Position numbers and translations under genes: made by a program. Source: Streptomyces sp. RB17 (GTDB taxonomy: Bacteria; Actinomycetota; Actinomycetes; Streptomycetales; Streptomycetaceae). Taken from it: a stretch of DNA of 64,000 nt. Below the pieces are notes generated by a model. It was not told the DNA's origin, did no database searches, and saw nothing but the letters and a program-made list of their open reading frames with translations. Where the stretch lies: contig NZ_WEGL01000006.1 of the NCBI RefSeq assembly GCF_009604455.1, positions 434,001 to 498,000 of the forward strand, read 5' to 3'. Shown one piece after another: positions 32,433-41,387 of this stretch. Numbering within the stretch: position 1 is the stretch's first letter; the number at the start of each line of letters is the position of its first letter.

Positions 32433-33845
32433 ATGGAGTTGGTCGAGGAACGTTCCTTCCGCTACCGCATCGAGCCGCACGCGGACATGCGGGTGCCCGG
32501 GGTCGTGTTCGCGTCCCGGGAACTGCTCGCGGATGCCGAGCAGTCCCTGGAGCAGGTCGTGCACGTGGCCACGCTGCCCGGCATCGTCGCCGCCTCGTAC
32601 GCCATGCCGGACATCCACTGGGGGTACGGCTTCCCCATCGGCGGTGTCGCCGCCACCGACGTGGACGCCGACGGGGTGGTCTCGCCGGGCGGCGTCGGCT
32701 TCGACATCTCCTGCGGGGTGCGGCTGCTGGCCGCCGACTGCGACGCCGACACGCTCCGGCCCCGGCTGACCGCGGTGATGGACGGCCTGGACCGGGCGAT
32801 TCCGCGGGGCGCCGGCCCCGGTGGCGTGTGGCGGCCGGACGGTCCCGGCGAGCTGGAGCGGCTGCTGGCCGAGGGCTCCCGCTACGCCGTGGAGCGGGGC
32901 CACGGCGAGGAGCGCGACCTGCTGCGCTGCGAGGACGGCGGCGCGGTCGCCGACGCGGACGTGACCCAGGTCGGGCAGCGGGCCCGGGAGCGGGGCCTCG
33001 GCCAGGTGGGCAGCCTGGGCTCCGCCAACCACTTCCTGGAGGTGCAGCGGGTGGCCGAGGTGTACGACGGCCCGGCCGCGGCCGCCTTCGGGATCGGGCC
33101 CGGCCAGGTGTGCGTGATGATCCACTGCGGCTCGCGCGGGCTGGGGCACCAGATCTGCACCGACCACGTGCGGCTCATGGACCGCGCCATGGCCCGGTAC
33201 GGCATCTCCGTGCCCGACCGGCAGCTCGCCTGCACGCCGGTCGACTCGCCCGAGGGCCAGGACTATCTCGGGGCGATGGCCGCCGCCGCCAACTACGGCC
33301 GGGCGAACCGGCAGTTGCTCTCCGACGCGGCACGCGGCGTGTTCCGGCGCACCGCGGGTGCCGGGCTGACGCTGGTGTACGACGTCTCGCACAACCTCGC
33401 CAAGATCGAGACCCATCCGGTGGACGGCCGGACGCGGCGGCTGTGCGTGCACCGCAAGGGCGCCACCCGTGCCTTCCCGCCCGGGCATCCCGAACTCCCG
33501 GACGACATAAGGGAGTTCGGGCAGCCGGTGCTCATCCCCGGCACCCTCGGGACGGCGTCGTACGTGCTGGCCGGCGTGTCCGGGGGCGACGCCTTCCACT
33601 CGACCTGCCATGGCGCGGGCCGGACCATGAGCCGTCATCAGGCCGCGCGCAGCATCACCGGCAGCGAGCTGCGGTCGCGGCTGCGCGAGGCCGGTATCGC
33701 CGCGCGCCCGAAGTCCTGGCGCGGCCTGACGGAGGAGACGCCGGAGGCGTACAAGGACGTCGACGCCGTCGTCGCCGCGAGCGAGGGGGCGGGGCTGTGC
33801 CGGAAGGTCGCCCGGCTGGTGCCGCTCGGGGTGGTGAAGGGCTGA
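32433..33845 (+). CDS. rtcB: RNA-splicing ligase RtcB
   Basis: A 470-residue RtcB. It joins RNA ends bearing 2',3'-cyclic phosphate or 3'-phosphate to 5'-OH using GTP and Mn2+. Seen: MPDIHWGYGFPIGGVAATD, GGVGFDISCGVRLLA (the metal-binding Cys in SCGVR), GQVGSLGSANHFLEVQ, VMIHCGSRGLGHQI, VYDVSHNLAKIE (metal histidine) and STCHGAGRTMSRHQA with the guanylylated histidine. All known active residues appear present. Its activator archease is encoded convergently 48 nt downstream. Together they could repair stress-cleaved RNA, or join ends of the permuted tRNA-like elements 14 kb away (inference). Confidence 0.93.
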   Translation: MELVEERSFRYRIEPHADMRVPGVVFASRELLADAEQSLEQVVHVATLPGIVAASYAMPDIHWGYGFPIGGVAATDVDADGVVSPGGVGFDISCGVRLLAADCDADTLRPRLTAVMDGLDRAIPRGAGPGGVWRPDGPGELERLLAEGSRYAVERGHGEERDLLRCEDGGAVADADVTQVGQRARERGLGQVGSLGSANHFLEVQRVAEVYDGPAAAAFGIGPGQVCVMIHCGSRGLGHQICTDHVRLMDRAMARYGISVPDRQLACTPVDSPEGQDYLGAMAAAANYGRANRQLLSDAARGVFRRTAGAGLTLVYDVSHNLAKIETHPVDGRTRRLCVHRKGATRAFPPGHPELPDDIREFGQPVLIPGTLGTASYVLAGVSGGDAFHSTCHGAGRTMSRHQAARSITGSELRSRLREAGIAARPKSWRGLTEETPEAYKDVDAVVAASEGAGLCRKVARLVPLGVVKG

Positions 33846-33893
33846 CGGCGGTGGCCGGCGGCTGCCCGTGCCGCGGGGGGTGCGCGGGTGCGG

Positions 33894-34391
33894 TCACACG
33901 TCCACGATCACCGTGCACGACCAGCCGTACGCGTCCGGACCGATGTGCAGCTCCTGCCAGGAGACACCCTTGGGCGCGGCGCCGATGACGGCGACGTCCC
34001 TGAGGTCGGCGAGCGAGAGCCGTACCGCAAGTCCACCGTCGTCGGTCGGCTCCGCCTCCACGTCGACGGGGATGCGGCCCGCCACCTCGAGCCGGTAGAC
34101 CACCTCCTCCAGCAGCGCGACCAGCAGGTCCGCGTCGTCGCCGGGGGCGAGGCGGACCCGTTCCATGGTGGTCGGGTGTGCCTCTGACACATCGGCGAAG
34201 GCCTCGACCATGGCGCGTACGGCCTCGGTCAGGCACTGCTCCCGGGTGGGGCCCCAGGCCTGCAGGCGTGTGTCGGCGGTGTGCGGCATCGAGCGGTGGC
34301 CGTTCTCGCCCTCGCGCCGTGCCTGCAGCTCGTCGCTGATGTCACCCACCATGGCTGCCGTGATCCCTTCTCCGGCCCCCTCGGGTTCCAT
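33894..34391 (-). CDS. Archease, activator of RtcB
   Basis: A 165-residue protein. From about residue 30 it matches archease: GHRSMPHTADTRLQAWGPT, LTEAVRAMVEAFADVS, LLVALLEEVVYRLEVAGRIP, DVAVIGAAPKGVSWQELHIG, CTVIVDV. The His and Asp in PHTADTRL and the final Asp-Val are the metal-site positions of archease, which speeds guanylylation of RtcB and gives it multiple turnover. Archease proper is about 140 residues, so the start may be ATG 34352 instead of 34391. It is convergent with rtcB and divergent from the CBS gene. Confidence 0.88.
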   Translation of the reverse strand: MEPEGAGEGITAAMVGDISDELQARREGENGHRSMPHTADTRLQAWGPTREQCLTEAVRAMVEAFADVSEAHPTTMERVRLAPGDDADLLVALLEEVVYRLEVAGRIPVDVEAEPTDDGGLAVRLSLADLRDVAVIGAAPKGVSWQELHIGPDAYGWSCTVIVDV

Positions 34392-34529
34392 CGTCGCTCG
34401 CCGGGCTCGGCGGCGCCATGTCTGCCCCGGCCGCCCGGTGCGGGAAAAGCCGGTTTGCCCGCGCCGTCCCGGGCTACGCGGGCGGGCGAGGCCCTACGCC
34501 TCACCATCTCGGACCCGGGAGGTGCCCCG

Positions 34530-34955
34530 ATGACACGGCGGATACGCGAAGTCATGTCGCCCGGTGCGGTGGCGGTGGAGCCGATGACCACGGTGGAACG
34601 GGCGGCGCTCCTCATGCGGGAGCACGACATCGGTGACGTCCTGGTCGCCTACGACTGCGATCTGTTCGGTGTGCTCACCGACCGCGACATCGTGGTGCGG
34701 ACGCTCGCCGCGGGACTGGACCCGCACACCACCACGGTCGGCAGGGTGTGCAGCCGGCCGCCGGTGCTGACCCTGACCCCCGAGGACACCACGGATCACG
34801 CCGTCGAGCTGATGCGCCGGCACGGCCTGCGCCGCCTCCCCGTCGTGGAACACGGCGGCTGCCCGGTCGGCTTCATCAGCCTCGGCGACCTGGCGGCCGT
34901 CGAGGACCCGCACTCGGCCCTGGCGGAGATCAGCGCGGCGCGACCCAACCACTGA
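34530..34955 (+). CDS. CBS-domain pair protein
   Basis: A 141-residue protein made of two CBS domains: the first about 8-58 (VMSPGAVAVEPMTTVERAAL, GVLTDRDIVVR), the second about 72-125 (VCSRPPVLTLTPEDTTDHAV, GLRRLPVVEHGGCPVGFISL). Such proteins bind adenine nucleotides and sense energy status. GGGAGG lies just upstream of ATG. It is divergent from archease, in the RNA-repair neighbourhood. Confidence 0.9.
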   Translation: MTRRIREVMSPGAVAVEPMTTVERAALLMREHDIGDVLVAYDCDLFGVLTDRDIVVRTLAAGLDPHTTTVGRVCSRPPVLTLTPEDTTDHAVELMRRHGLRRLPVVEHGGCPVGFISLGDLAAVEDPHSALAEISAARPNH

Positions 34956-35059
34956 CCTCTCGCGCGCCGACGCCTTCGAGACAGCCACCGGCTGCCGGGT
35001 GACGTCCTGTGCCGTCGGCGCCGTCGCTTCAGATGCCTTGACCGGCCCCCGGCCCCCGG

Positions 35060-36049
35060 TCAGGGCGCGAGCACGCGGGCTCGGCAGGCCGATGGTGTGC
35101 CCCAGGAGGATCGCAGGGCGCGGGCCTTGCGGATCCACAGGGAGAGGTCCAGTTCCTCGGTGTAGCCGAGGGCCCCGTGCAGGTGCAGGGCGGTGCGCGC
35201 CGCGGTGTACGCGGCCTCGCAGGCGGAGACCTTCGCCGCTGCGATCTCGCGCCCGGACCCGGTGTCGCCCCGGCCCAGCGCCAACGCGGCGGCGTGGACC
35301 AGTGGCTGGGCGAACTCCAGGGCGATCAGCGTGTCGGCCAGGCGGTGCTTGACCGCCTGGAAGGAGCCGATGGGAACCCCGAACTGGCTGCGCTGCCGGG
35401 CGTGTTCGACGGTCCGGTCCAGCAGGGTGCGGCCGAGCCCCAGGGCCTGCGCGGCGGTGGTCAGCGCCGCGACCTCGGTGGCGTGCGCGGCCGCGGCGGC
35501 GACGGCCGGACCCCGGGCCAGCTCGGTGCCGCCCAGCGGGCGGGCCGGCCGCCGCGCCGGGTCGAGCGAGTGCTGTACGGGACCGTGCGCCTCGGCCAGG
35601 CGCAGGGTGTCGCCCTCGACGACGAACACCGCGTCGGCGGCGTCCGCGTCGAGGGCGTAGGGACTGCCGGGGGAGAGCAGGCACACGGAGGCGACGACCT
35701 TGCCGGCCGCGATCCCGGGCAGCCATGCGGCGGCCGTCGTCGCGTCGCCCAGACGGTCCAGAAGGGCCGCAGCCGCGACCGTCTCCGCCAGCGGGCCCGG
35801 CACGGCGTGTCGGCCCAACTCCACAAAAGCGACGGTCAGTTCGAGGGACAGCGCCCCCAGGCCGTCGTACCGCTCCGGTACCGCGAGCGCGAACACCCCG
35901 GCCTCGGCCAGCCTGGTCCACAGCGCGCGGCCGGGTGCGGTGTCCCCGGCCGCCCAGGACCGTACGACGGCCGGCGTGCCCGTCGCCGTCAGCATGGCGT
36001 CCAGCGAGCGGGCGAAGTCGCGCTGTTCGGCGTCGAGGAGGAAGAGCAT
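35060..36049 (-). CDS. Acyl-CoA dehydrogenase, smaller subunit (steroid side-chain/ring type)
   Basis: A 329-residue acyl-CoA dehydrogenase-like protein: LDAEQRDFARSLDAMLTATG, FALAVPERYDGLGALSLELT, QRSQFGVPIGSFQAVKHRLA, CEAAYTAARTALHLHGALGY and TEELDLSLWIRKARALRSSW. It is shorter than a full enzyme and starts within the stop of the upstream 407-residue dehydrogenase (TGATG overlap). Side-by-side pairs like this form alpha2-beta2 dehydrogenases in steroid-degrading actinobacteria (IpdE1-IpdE2 and FadE26-27 types). Which pair this equals is not decided by sequence reading alone. Confidence 0.82.
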   Translation of the reverse strand: MLFLLDAEQRDFARSLDAMLTATGTPAVVRSWAAGDTAPGRALWTRLAEAGVFALAVPERYDGLGALSLELTVAFVELGRHAVPGPLAETVAAAALLDRLGDATTAAAWLPGIAAGKVVASVCLLSPGSPYALDADAADAVFVVEGDTLRLAEAHGPVQHSLDPARRPARPLGGTELARGPAVAAAAAHATEVAALTTAAQALGLGRTLLDRTVEHARQRSQFGVPIGSFQAVKHRLADTLIALEFAQPLVHAAALALGRGDTGSGREIAAAKVSACEAAYTAARTALHLHGALGYTEELDLSLWIRKARALRSSWGTPSACRARVLAP

Positions 36050-37272
36050 CACCGGCGTCCCTTCGGCAGGCCGAGCAGCCGCTCGGCGATGATGTCGCGC
36101 TGGATCTCGTTCGTGCCCGCGTAGATGGGCCCGGCCAGGGAGAAGACATAGCCCTCGGCCCAGCCGCCGTGCGCGGGCGCGTCCGCGGCGTCGTCGGCGA
36201 GCTCCCCGTAGGGGCCGAGCAGGTCCAGGGCGGTCTCGTGCAGGGCGATGTCCAGCTCGGACCAGAACACCTTGTTCAGGCTCGATTCCGCGCCGATCGA
36301 GCCTCCCGCCCGTCGCCCGCCACCACCCTTGTCCGCGGGCCCCGCGGGACCGTCGCCCTCTTCTGCCAGGCGCGAGGCGGCCGCGTACGTGAACAGCTGA
36401 TAGGCGCGGGCGCCGATCACCGCGTCGGCGACCCGGTCGCGCAGCGCGGTGTCGGACGGGTCGGACTGCTCCCGCCACAGCCGGGTCAGCCGGTCGGCGG
36501 CGGCCGAGAAGCGGCCGGGACTGCGCAAGGTGAGTCCGCGCTCGTTGCCCGCCGTGCTCATCGCCACCCGCCAGCCCCGCCCCGGTACGCCGATGACGTC
36601 CTCGTCGGGCACGAAGACCTCGTCGAGGAAGAGTTCGGCGAAGGCGGGCTTGCCGTCGAGCCGCCCGATGGGCCGTACCGTCACCCCCTCCGCGTCCAGC
36701 GGGAACATCAGGTACGTCAGCCCCCGGTGCGGCCGGCCGGCGTCCGGGTCGCTGCGGAACAGTCCGAAGGCGCGGTCGGCGAAGGCCGCACGCGACGACC
36801 AGGTCTTCTGGCCGCTCAGGCGCCAGCCGCCGTCGGTGCGCACGGCTGTGGAGCGCAGGGAGGCGAGGTCCGAGCCCGACTCCGGCTCGGACCAGGCCTG
36901 GGCCCAGATCACCTCGCCGCTCGCCATGGACGGCAGGATGCGCGCGCACTGCTGCGGTGTCCCGTGCTCGAAGAGGGTGGGCGCAAGGAGGTTGATGCCG
37001 TTCTGACTGACCCGGCCGGGCGCGCCGGCCGCGTAGTACTCCTCCTCGAAGATCAGCCACTGGAGGATCGAGGCGCCCCGGCCACCGTACTCCTCGGGCC
37101 AGGAGACCACCGACCAACGGTCGGCGAACAGAGTGCGCTCCCAGCCCCGGTGGGCCGCGAAGCCGTCCGCCGTCTCCAGCGAGGGCAAGGGGGTGGCGGG
37201 CACATGGGCGGCGAGCCAGGCGCGGGCCTCGGCACGGAAGGCGTCGTCCGCGGCGGAGAAACCGAGGTCCAT
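36049..37272 (-). CDS. Acyl-CoA dehydrogenase, larger subunit (steroid side-chain/ring type)
   Basis: A 407-residue acyl-CoA dehydrogenase: SWPEEYGGRGASILQWLIFE, AWSEPESGSDLASLRSTAV, LSGQKTWSSRAAFADRAFGL, GNERGLTLRSPGRFSAAADR, and IYAGTNEIQRDIIAERLLGL at the end. Arg/Asn of the ending are the usual flavin and CoA contacts. A glycine-rich insert (ADKGGGGRRAGGSIGAES) near residue 325 is unusual. ATG 37272 follows GGAGGC. It is the first gene of a two-gene operon that starts beside a KstR2-like site (37425-37438), shared with the divergent SDR gene. Confidence 0.85.
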   Translation of the reverse strand: MDLGFSAADDAFRAEARAWLAAHVPATPLPSLETADGFAAHRGWERTLFADRWSVVSWPEEYGGRGASILQWLIFEEEYYAAGAPGRVSQNGINLLAPTLFEHGTPQQCARILPSMASGEVIWAQAWSEPESGSDLASLRSTAVRTDGGWRLSGQKTWSSRAAFADRAFGLFRSDPDAGRPHRGLTYLMFPLDAEGVTVRPIGRLDGKPAFAELFLDEVFVPDEDVIGVPGRGWRVAMSTAGNERGLTLRSPGRFSAAADRLTRLWREQSDPSDTALRDRVADAVIGARAYQLFTYAAASRLAEEGDGPAGPADKGGGGRRAGGSIGAESSLNKVFWSELDIALHETALDLLGPYGELADDAADAPAHGGWAEGYVFSLAGPIYAGTNEIQRDIIAERLLGLPKGRR

Positions 37273-37424
37273 CAGCTGCCCGCCTCCTTCGTCGTCGCGG
37301 AGTCCGGGGTGTCGCGGTACTCGGGCCGGTGCGTGGTGACGACGGTGGCGACGGGGCCGTGGCATGGGGAGCTGACGGGTTCCCTGGGCGCGGTGCGGGC
37401 AGCGGGCATCCGCCCTCCTTCCCT

Positions 37425-37438
37425 AACAAGTGTTTGGT
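37425..37438. promoter_or_regulatory. KstR2-like operator, site 1 (AACAAGTGTTTGGT)
   Basis: Fits the KstR2 consensus AnCAAGnnCTTGnT at all but one fixed position. It lies between divergent operons starting at 37272 and 37488. Site 2 (43050-43063) is identical at 12 of 14 positions. The KstR2 consensus is from knowledge of mycobacterial steroid regulation. Confidence 0.65.
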
Positions 37439-37487
37439 AGGTTAACGTAACGGTCCGTCAGCCGTCGAGAGCCGCCCGGAGCCGCCC

Positions 37488-38276
37488 ATGAGCACGCCCC
37501 CGCCGCCCTACGTCCCCGGGCACGCTCTCCTGCACGGCCGTACCGCCGTAATCACCGCCGCGGCGGGCGCCGGCATCGGCGGCGCCACCGCCCGCCGGCT
37601 GCTGGAGGAAGGCGCCCGCGTCGTGCTCTCCGACGCCCATGCCCGCAGGCTCAAGGAGGCGGAGGCGGCGCTGGCCGCGGAGTTCGGCGCGGACAGCGTC
37701 GTGGCGCTGCCCTGCGACGTCACCGACGAGGACCAGGTCGCCGCGCTCTTCGACTTCGTGGCGGAGCGGCACGGGCGCCTGGACGTCGTCGTCAACAACG
37801 CGGGCCTCGGCGGCACCGCCGACCTGGTCGAGATGACGGACGAGCAGTGGGCCAGGGTCCTCGAAGTCACCCTCACCGGCACCTTCCGCTGCACCCGCGC
37901 CGCGCTGCGCCGGATGAAGGCGGCGGGCGCCGGGGGCGTCCTCGTCAACAACGCCTCGGTGATCGGCTGGCGGGCGCAGCGGGGTCAGGCGCACTACGCC
38001 GCCGCCAAGGCCGGGGTCATGGCCCTCACCCGCTGCGCCGCCGTGGAGGCCGCGGAGTACGGGGTGCGGGTGAACGCGGTCTCGCCCAGCCTCGCCATGC
38101 ACCCGCACCTGGTGAAGGTCACCACACCGGAACTGCTGGAGGAACTGACCGCCCGCGAGGCGTTCGGCCGCTGGGCCGAGCCCTGGGAGGTGGCCAACGT
38201 CATCGTCTTCCTGGCCAGCGGCTACTCCTCGTACCTGACCGGCGAGGTCGTGTCCGTCAGCAGCCAGCACGCCTGA
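37488..38276 (+). CDS. Short-chain dehydrogenase, IpdF-like
   Basis: A 262-residue SDR: VITAAAGAGIGGATARRLLE, VVNNAGLGGTADL, NNASVIGWRAQRGQAHYAAA with catalytic Ser/Tyr and K in AAKAG, VNAVSPSLAMHPHL. The TAAAGAGIG nucleotide loop differs from the usual TGxxxGIG and is typical of the steroid-cluster protein Rv3559c (IpdF), a ketoreductase acting on the HIP-CoA intermediate. It heads the plus-strand operon with the thiolase and shares the KstR2-like site with the acyl-CoA dehydrogenase operon. Confidence 0.8.
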   Translation: MSTPPPPYVPGHALLHGRTAVITAAAGAGIGGATARRLLEEGARVVLSDAHARRLKEAEAALAAEFGADSVVALPCDVTDEDQVAALFDFVAERHGRLDVVVNNAGLGGTADLVEMTDEQWARVLEVTLTGTFRCTRAALRRMKAAGAGGVLVNNASVIGWRAQRGQAHYAAAKAGVMALTRCAAVEAAEYGVRVNAVSPSLAMHPHLVKVTTPELLEELTAREAFGRWAEPWEVANVIVFLASGYSSYLTGEVVSVSSQHA

Positions 38277-38380
38277 ACCGGGAACGACCGCCGCCGAGGC
38301 GTTCGCGCATGACACCGCAGACATCACGACCCCCGGAACTGATCTCCGACCAGCCGGAACCGATCCCCCAAGGAGTGGCC

Positions 38381-39538
38381 ATGGCCGAGGCGTACATCGT
38401 CGAAGCGGTTCGCACCCCGGTCGGCAGGCGTGGCGGTGGGCTCGCCGCCGTCCATCCGGCCGATCTCGGGGCCCATGCGCTGACGGCGCTGATGGAACGT
38501 TCGGGCATCGACCCGGCCGCCGTCGAGGACGTCGTCCTCGGCTGCCTGGACACCGTCGGACCGCAGGCCGGCGACATCGCCCGCACCTGCTGGCTGGCCG
38601 CCGGGCTGCCGGAGGAGGTGCCGGGGGTGACGGTGGACCGCCAGTGCGGCTCCTCCCAGCAGGCGCTGCACTTCGCCGCGCAGGGAGTGCTCTCGGGCAC
38701 CCAGGACCTGGTGGTCGCGGGCGGCGTGCAGAACATGTCGATGATCCCGATCGCCTTCGCCACCCGCCAGGCCGCCGAACCCCTCGGCCTCACCCAGGGC
38801 CCCTACGCCGGCTCCCGGGGCTGGCGGGCCCGCTACGGCGACCGGCCGGTCGACCAGTTCGCCGGCGCCGAGATGATCGCCGAGAAGTGGGGCATCTCCC
38901 GCCGCGACATGGAGGAGTTCGCGCTGCGCTCCCATCAGCGGGCCGTCCGCGCCATCGACGAGGGCCGCTTCGACCGCGAACTCGTCGCCTGCGGCGAGGT
39001 GACCACCGACGAGGGCCCGCGCCGCGACACCACGCTCGAGAGGATGGCCGGCCTGAAGCCGGTGGTCGAGGGCGGCCGGCTGACCGCCGCCGTCTCCTCC
39101 CAGGTCTCCGACGGCGCCTCCGCCCTGCTGATCGCGAGCGAGCGGGCCGTACGGGAGCACGGTCTGACGCCCCGCGCCCGCGTCCACCATCTCTCGGCGC
39201 GCGGCGAGGACCCCATCCGCATGCTGTCCGCACCGATCCCGGCCACGGCGTACGCCCTGAAGAAGGCCGGGATGACCCTCGACGACATCGACCTCGTGGA
39301 GATCAACGAGGCCTTCGCCCCCGTGGTGCTCGCCTGGCTGAAGGAGACCGGCGCCGACCCGGAGAAGGTCAACGTCAACGGCGGCGCCATCGCCCTCGGC
39401 CACCCTCTGGGCGCCACCGGCACCAAGCTCATGACCACGCTGCTGCACGAACTGGAGCGCACGGGCGGACGGTACGGCCTGCAGACGATGTGCGAGGGCG
39501 GCGGCCAGGCCAATGTCACCATCGTCGAGCGGCTCTGA
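38381..39538 (+). CDS. fadA6: Thiolase, FadA6-like acetyl-CoA C-acyltransferase
   Basis: A 385-residue thiolase of full length: VEAVRTPVGRRGGGLAAVHP, catalytic Cys in VDRQCGSSQQALHFAAQGV near residue 90, EINEAFAPVVLAWLKETGAD, NVNGGAIALGHPLGATGTKL with catalytic His, and CEGGGQANVTIVERL with the second Cys. The active set is complete. In HIP degradation FadA6 removes acetyl-CoA from the ring-opened acid. AAGGAG sits 5 nt ahead of ATG 38381. It lies 104 nt after the IpdF-like SDR. Confidence 0.85.
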   Translation: MAEAYIVEAVRTPVGRRGGGLAAVHPADLGAHALTALMERSGIDPAAVEDVVLGCLDTVGPQAGDIARTCWLAAGLPEEVPGVTVDRQCGSSQQALHFAAQGVLSGTQDLVVAGGVQNMSMIPIAFATRQAAEPLGLTQGPYAGSRGWRARYGDRPVDQFAGAEMIAEKWGISRRDMEEFALRSHQRAVRAIDEGRFDRELVACGEVTTDEGPRRDTTLERMAGLKPVVEGGRLTAAVSSQVSDGASALLIASERAVREHGLTPRARVHHLSARGEDPIRMLSAPIPATAYALKKAGMTLDDIDLVEINEAFAPVVLAWLKETGADPEKVNVNGGAIALGHPLGATGTKLMTTLLHELERTGGRYGLQTMCEGGGQANVTIVERL

Positions 39539-39552
39539 CGCCGGGAGGTCCG

Positions 39553-40617
39553 CTACTCGGCCAGGGGCAGTCCACGGAGCACCGCCCCGGCCTCCGTCAT
39601 GATCCGGTCGACGAGTTCGGCGCAGGACGGCAGGTCGTCGATGAGGCCGGCGACCTGACCCGAGGCCATCACGCCGAGGTCGGTCCGGCCCTCGACCATC
39701 GACGCCCTGAGCAGCATGGGGGTGTTGGCGGCGAGCAGGATCTGACTCCAGGTCAGCTCCTTGCCGTGCTTCATCGCCAGGCCGTCGCGGACCATCCGCG
39801 TCCAGCTCATGCCGGACAGCTTCTTGAAGGACGCCGCGTGCCGTGCGGCGCGCAGGAGCGCGGTCACCCGGCCCGCGCGTTCGAGGGAGTCGACCAGTTC
39901 GGTGCGCAGCATCCGGTGGGGGAGTCCGTCGACCTTGGTCGTGACGGCGATGTCGTCCACCGTGGCCGCCAGGTACCGGGCCTTGACCGCGTCGGGGACG
40001 GTGCTGTCGGAGGTCAGCAGGAAACGGGTGCCCATGGCGATCCCGGCGGCACCGTAGGCGAGCGCGGCGACCAGACCGCGTCCGTCGCGGAAGCCGCCGG
40101 CCGCGATCACCGGGACGTCCACGGCGTCCACGACCTGGGGGAGCAGGACCGTGGTGGCGACCTTCCCGGTGTGCCCACCGCCCTCCCCTCCCTGCACCAG
40201 CACCGCGTCGGCGCCCCACGCGGCGACCTTCTCGGCGTGCCGCCGGGCGCCGACGGACGGGACGACGACCACGCCGGCGTCCTTGAGCCGGGCGATCAGC
40301 TCCCGGGAGGGCGCGAGCGCGAACGAGGCGACCCTCACCCCCTCGTCGATGACGATCCGCACCCGCTCGGCCGCGTCCGAGGCGTCCGCCCGCAGATTGA
40401 CCCCGAACGGCGCGTCGGTACGGGACTTGACCTCGCGGACGGCCGCCCGGAGCTGGTCGGTCGTCATGGTGGCCGAGGCGAGGATCCCGAGCGCGCCGGC
40501 GTCGGCGGCGGCCGACACCAGTCGGGGGCCGGCCACCCAGCCCATGCCGGTCTGCACGATGGGATGCCGTACGCCGGTGAGCTCGGTCAGCGGGGTGGCG
40601 ATCGCGATGTCGTTCAC
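39553..40617 (-). CDS. ipdC: Nitronate monooxygenase-family flavoenzyme, IpdC-like
   Basis: A 354-residue FMN TIM-barrel enzyme: PLTELTGVRHPIVQTGMGWV, VLVQGGEGGGHTGKVATTVL (the phosphate/substrate loop), PVIAAGGFRDGRGLVAALAY, GAAGIAMGTRFLLTSDS. The His in GGGHTG is the base of the family. Its position as last gene behind ipdA-ipdB-like genes matches Rv3553 (IpdC), an oxidoreductase of the steroid ring C/D route. The GTG start overlaps the IpdB stop (GTGA). It converges on the thiolase gene with 14 nt between stops. Confidence 0.82.
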   Translation of the reverse strand: MNDIAIATPLTELTGVRHPIVQTGMGWVAGPRLVSAAADAGALGILASATMTTDQLRAAVREVKSRTDAPFGVNLRADASDAAERVRIVIDEGVRVASFALAPSRELIARLKDAGVVVVPSVGARRHAEKVAAWGADAVLVQGGEGGGHTGKVATTVLLPQVVDAVDVPVIAAGGFRDGRGLVAALAYGAAGIAMGTRFLLTSDSTVPDAVKARYLAATVDDIAVTTKVDGLPHRMLRTELVDSLERAGRVTALLRAARHAASFKKLSGMSWTRMVRDGLAMKHGKELTWSQILLAANTPMLLRASMVEGRTDLGVMASGQVAGLIDDLPSCAELVDRIMTEAGAVLRGLPLAE

Positions 40618-41387
40618 GCGGGCACCTCGCGGTCGCGCAGCGCCTTCGGGTCGATGACCTCGCGGATCAGCCGCAGCTCCGCGGCGGTGGGTTCCCGGGT
40701 GTACGGCACCTCGTCCGGGACGGCCAGCGGGAAGCCGGTGGCCTCGGCGACCTGCTCGACCGTGACCCCGGGGTGCACAGAGCGCAGCCGCATCGTCCGG
40801 TCGGGCGTCCGGAAGTCGAAGACGCCCAGGTCGCTGACGACGTCCGCGATGCGGTGGTGGCGGGACGCGGAGGGACCGGCCGCGGCGGCACGGTCGTGGC
40901 CGACGCCGCACACCATGTCCACCCGCTCGACGAACACCCGCTTCGAGTGCCGTGGCACCCAGTAACTGGTCGGATTGTTGAGGGTGTTGGCGGGGGCGCC
41001 GCGCACGCCCAGCAGCTGCCGGGTGGGCCGGTTCCAGTCGCCGATGCAGGAGATGTTCTGGTTGCCGTACCGGTCGAGCTGGCTCGCGCCCATCATCACG
41101 TGCCGCCGCCCGGTCGCGACCAGGGCCAGATGCTGCCGGTACGGCAGCCAGCCCTCGACCACTCCGGCCTGGGCACCGAGGGCCGGGACGTCGCCGATCA
41201 GCAGTGCCTCGCCGTCGGTCAGCAGCAGGTCGGGGGAGAAGGCCAGCTTGGCCAGCCGGGCCCCGATCGTCGGGACGGTGCCCATCGGGCTCGCCAGGAC
41301 CTCCCCCGCCCCGCGCCAGGCCTCGGCACAGGCCACCACGCAGTACTCGGCGCGCGTCGCCTTCGGCGTCGTACCGGGGTCACTCAT
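40614..41387 (-). CDS. ipdB: CoA-transferase subunit beta, IpdB-like
   Basis: A 257-residue class I CoA-transferase beta-type subunit: YCVVACAEAWRGAGEVLASP, PTIGARLAKLAFSPDLLLTD, HVMMGASQLDRYGNQNISCI, GVRGAPANTLNNPTSYWVPR, FVERVDMVCGVGHDRA. The length and GASQLDRYGNQN are as in IpdB, which with IpdA hydrolytically opens ring C of COCHEA-CoA rather than transferring CoA. Its start overlaps the IpdA stop by 8 nt, giving translational coupling and equal amounts. Confidence 0.85.
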   Translation of the reverse strand: MSDPGTTPKATRAEYCVVACAEAWRGAGEVLASPMGTVPTIGARLAKLAFSPDLLLTDGEALLIGDVPALGAQAGVVEGWLPYRQHLALVATGRRHVMMGASQLDRYGNQNISCIGDWNRPTRQLLGVRGAPANTLNNPTSYWVPRHSKRVFVERVDMVCGVGHDRAAAAGPSASRHHRIADVVSDLGVFDFRTPDRTMRLRSVHPGVTVEQVAEATGFPLAVPDEVPYTREPTAAELRLIREVIDPKALRDREVPA

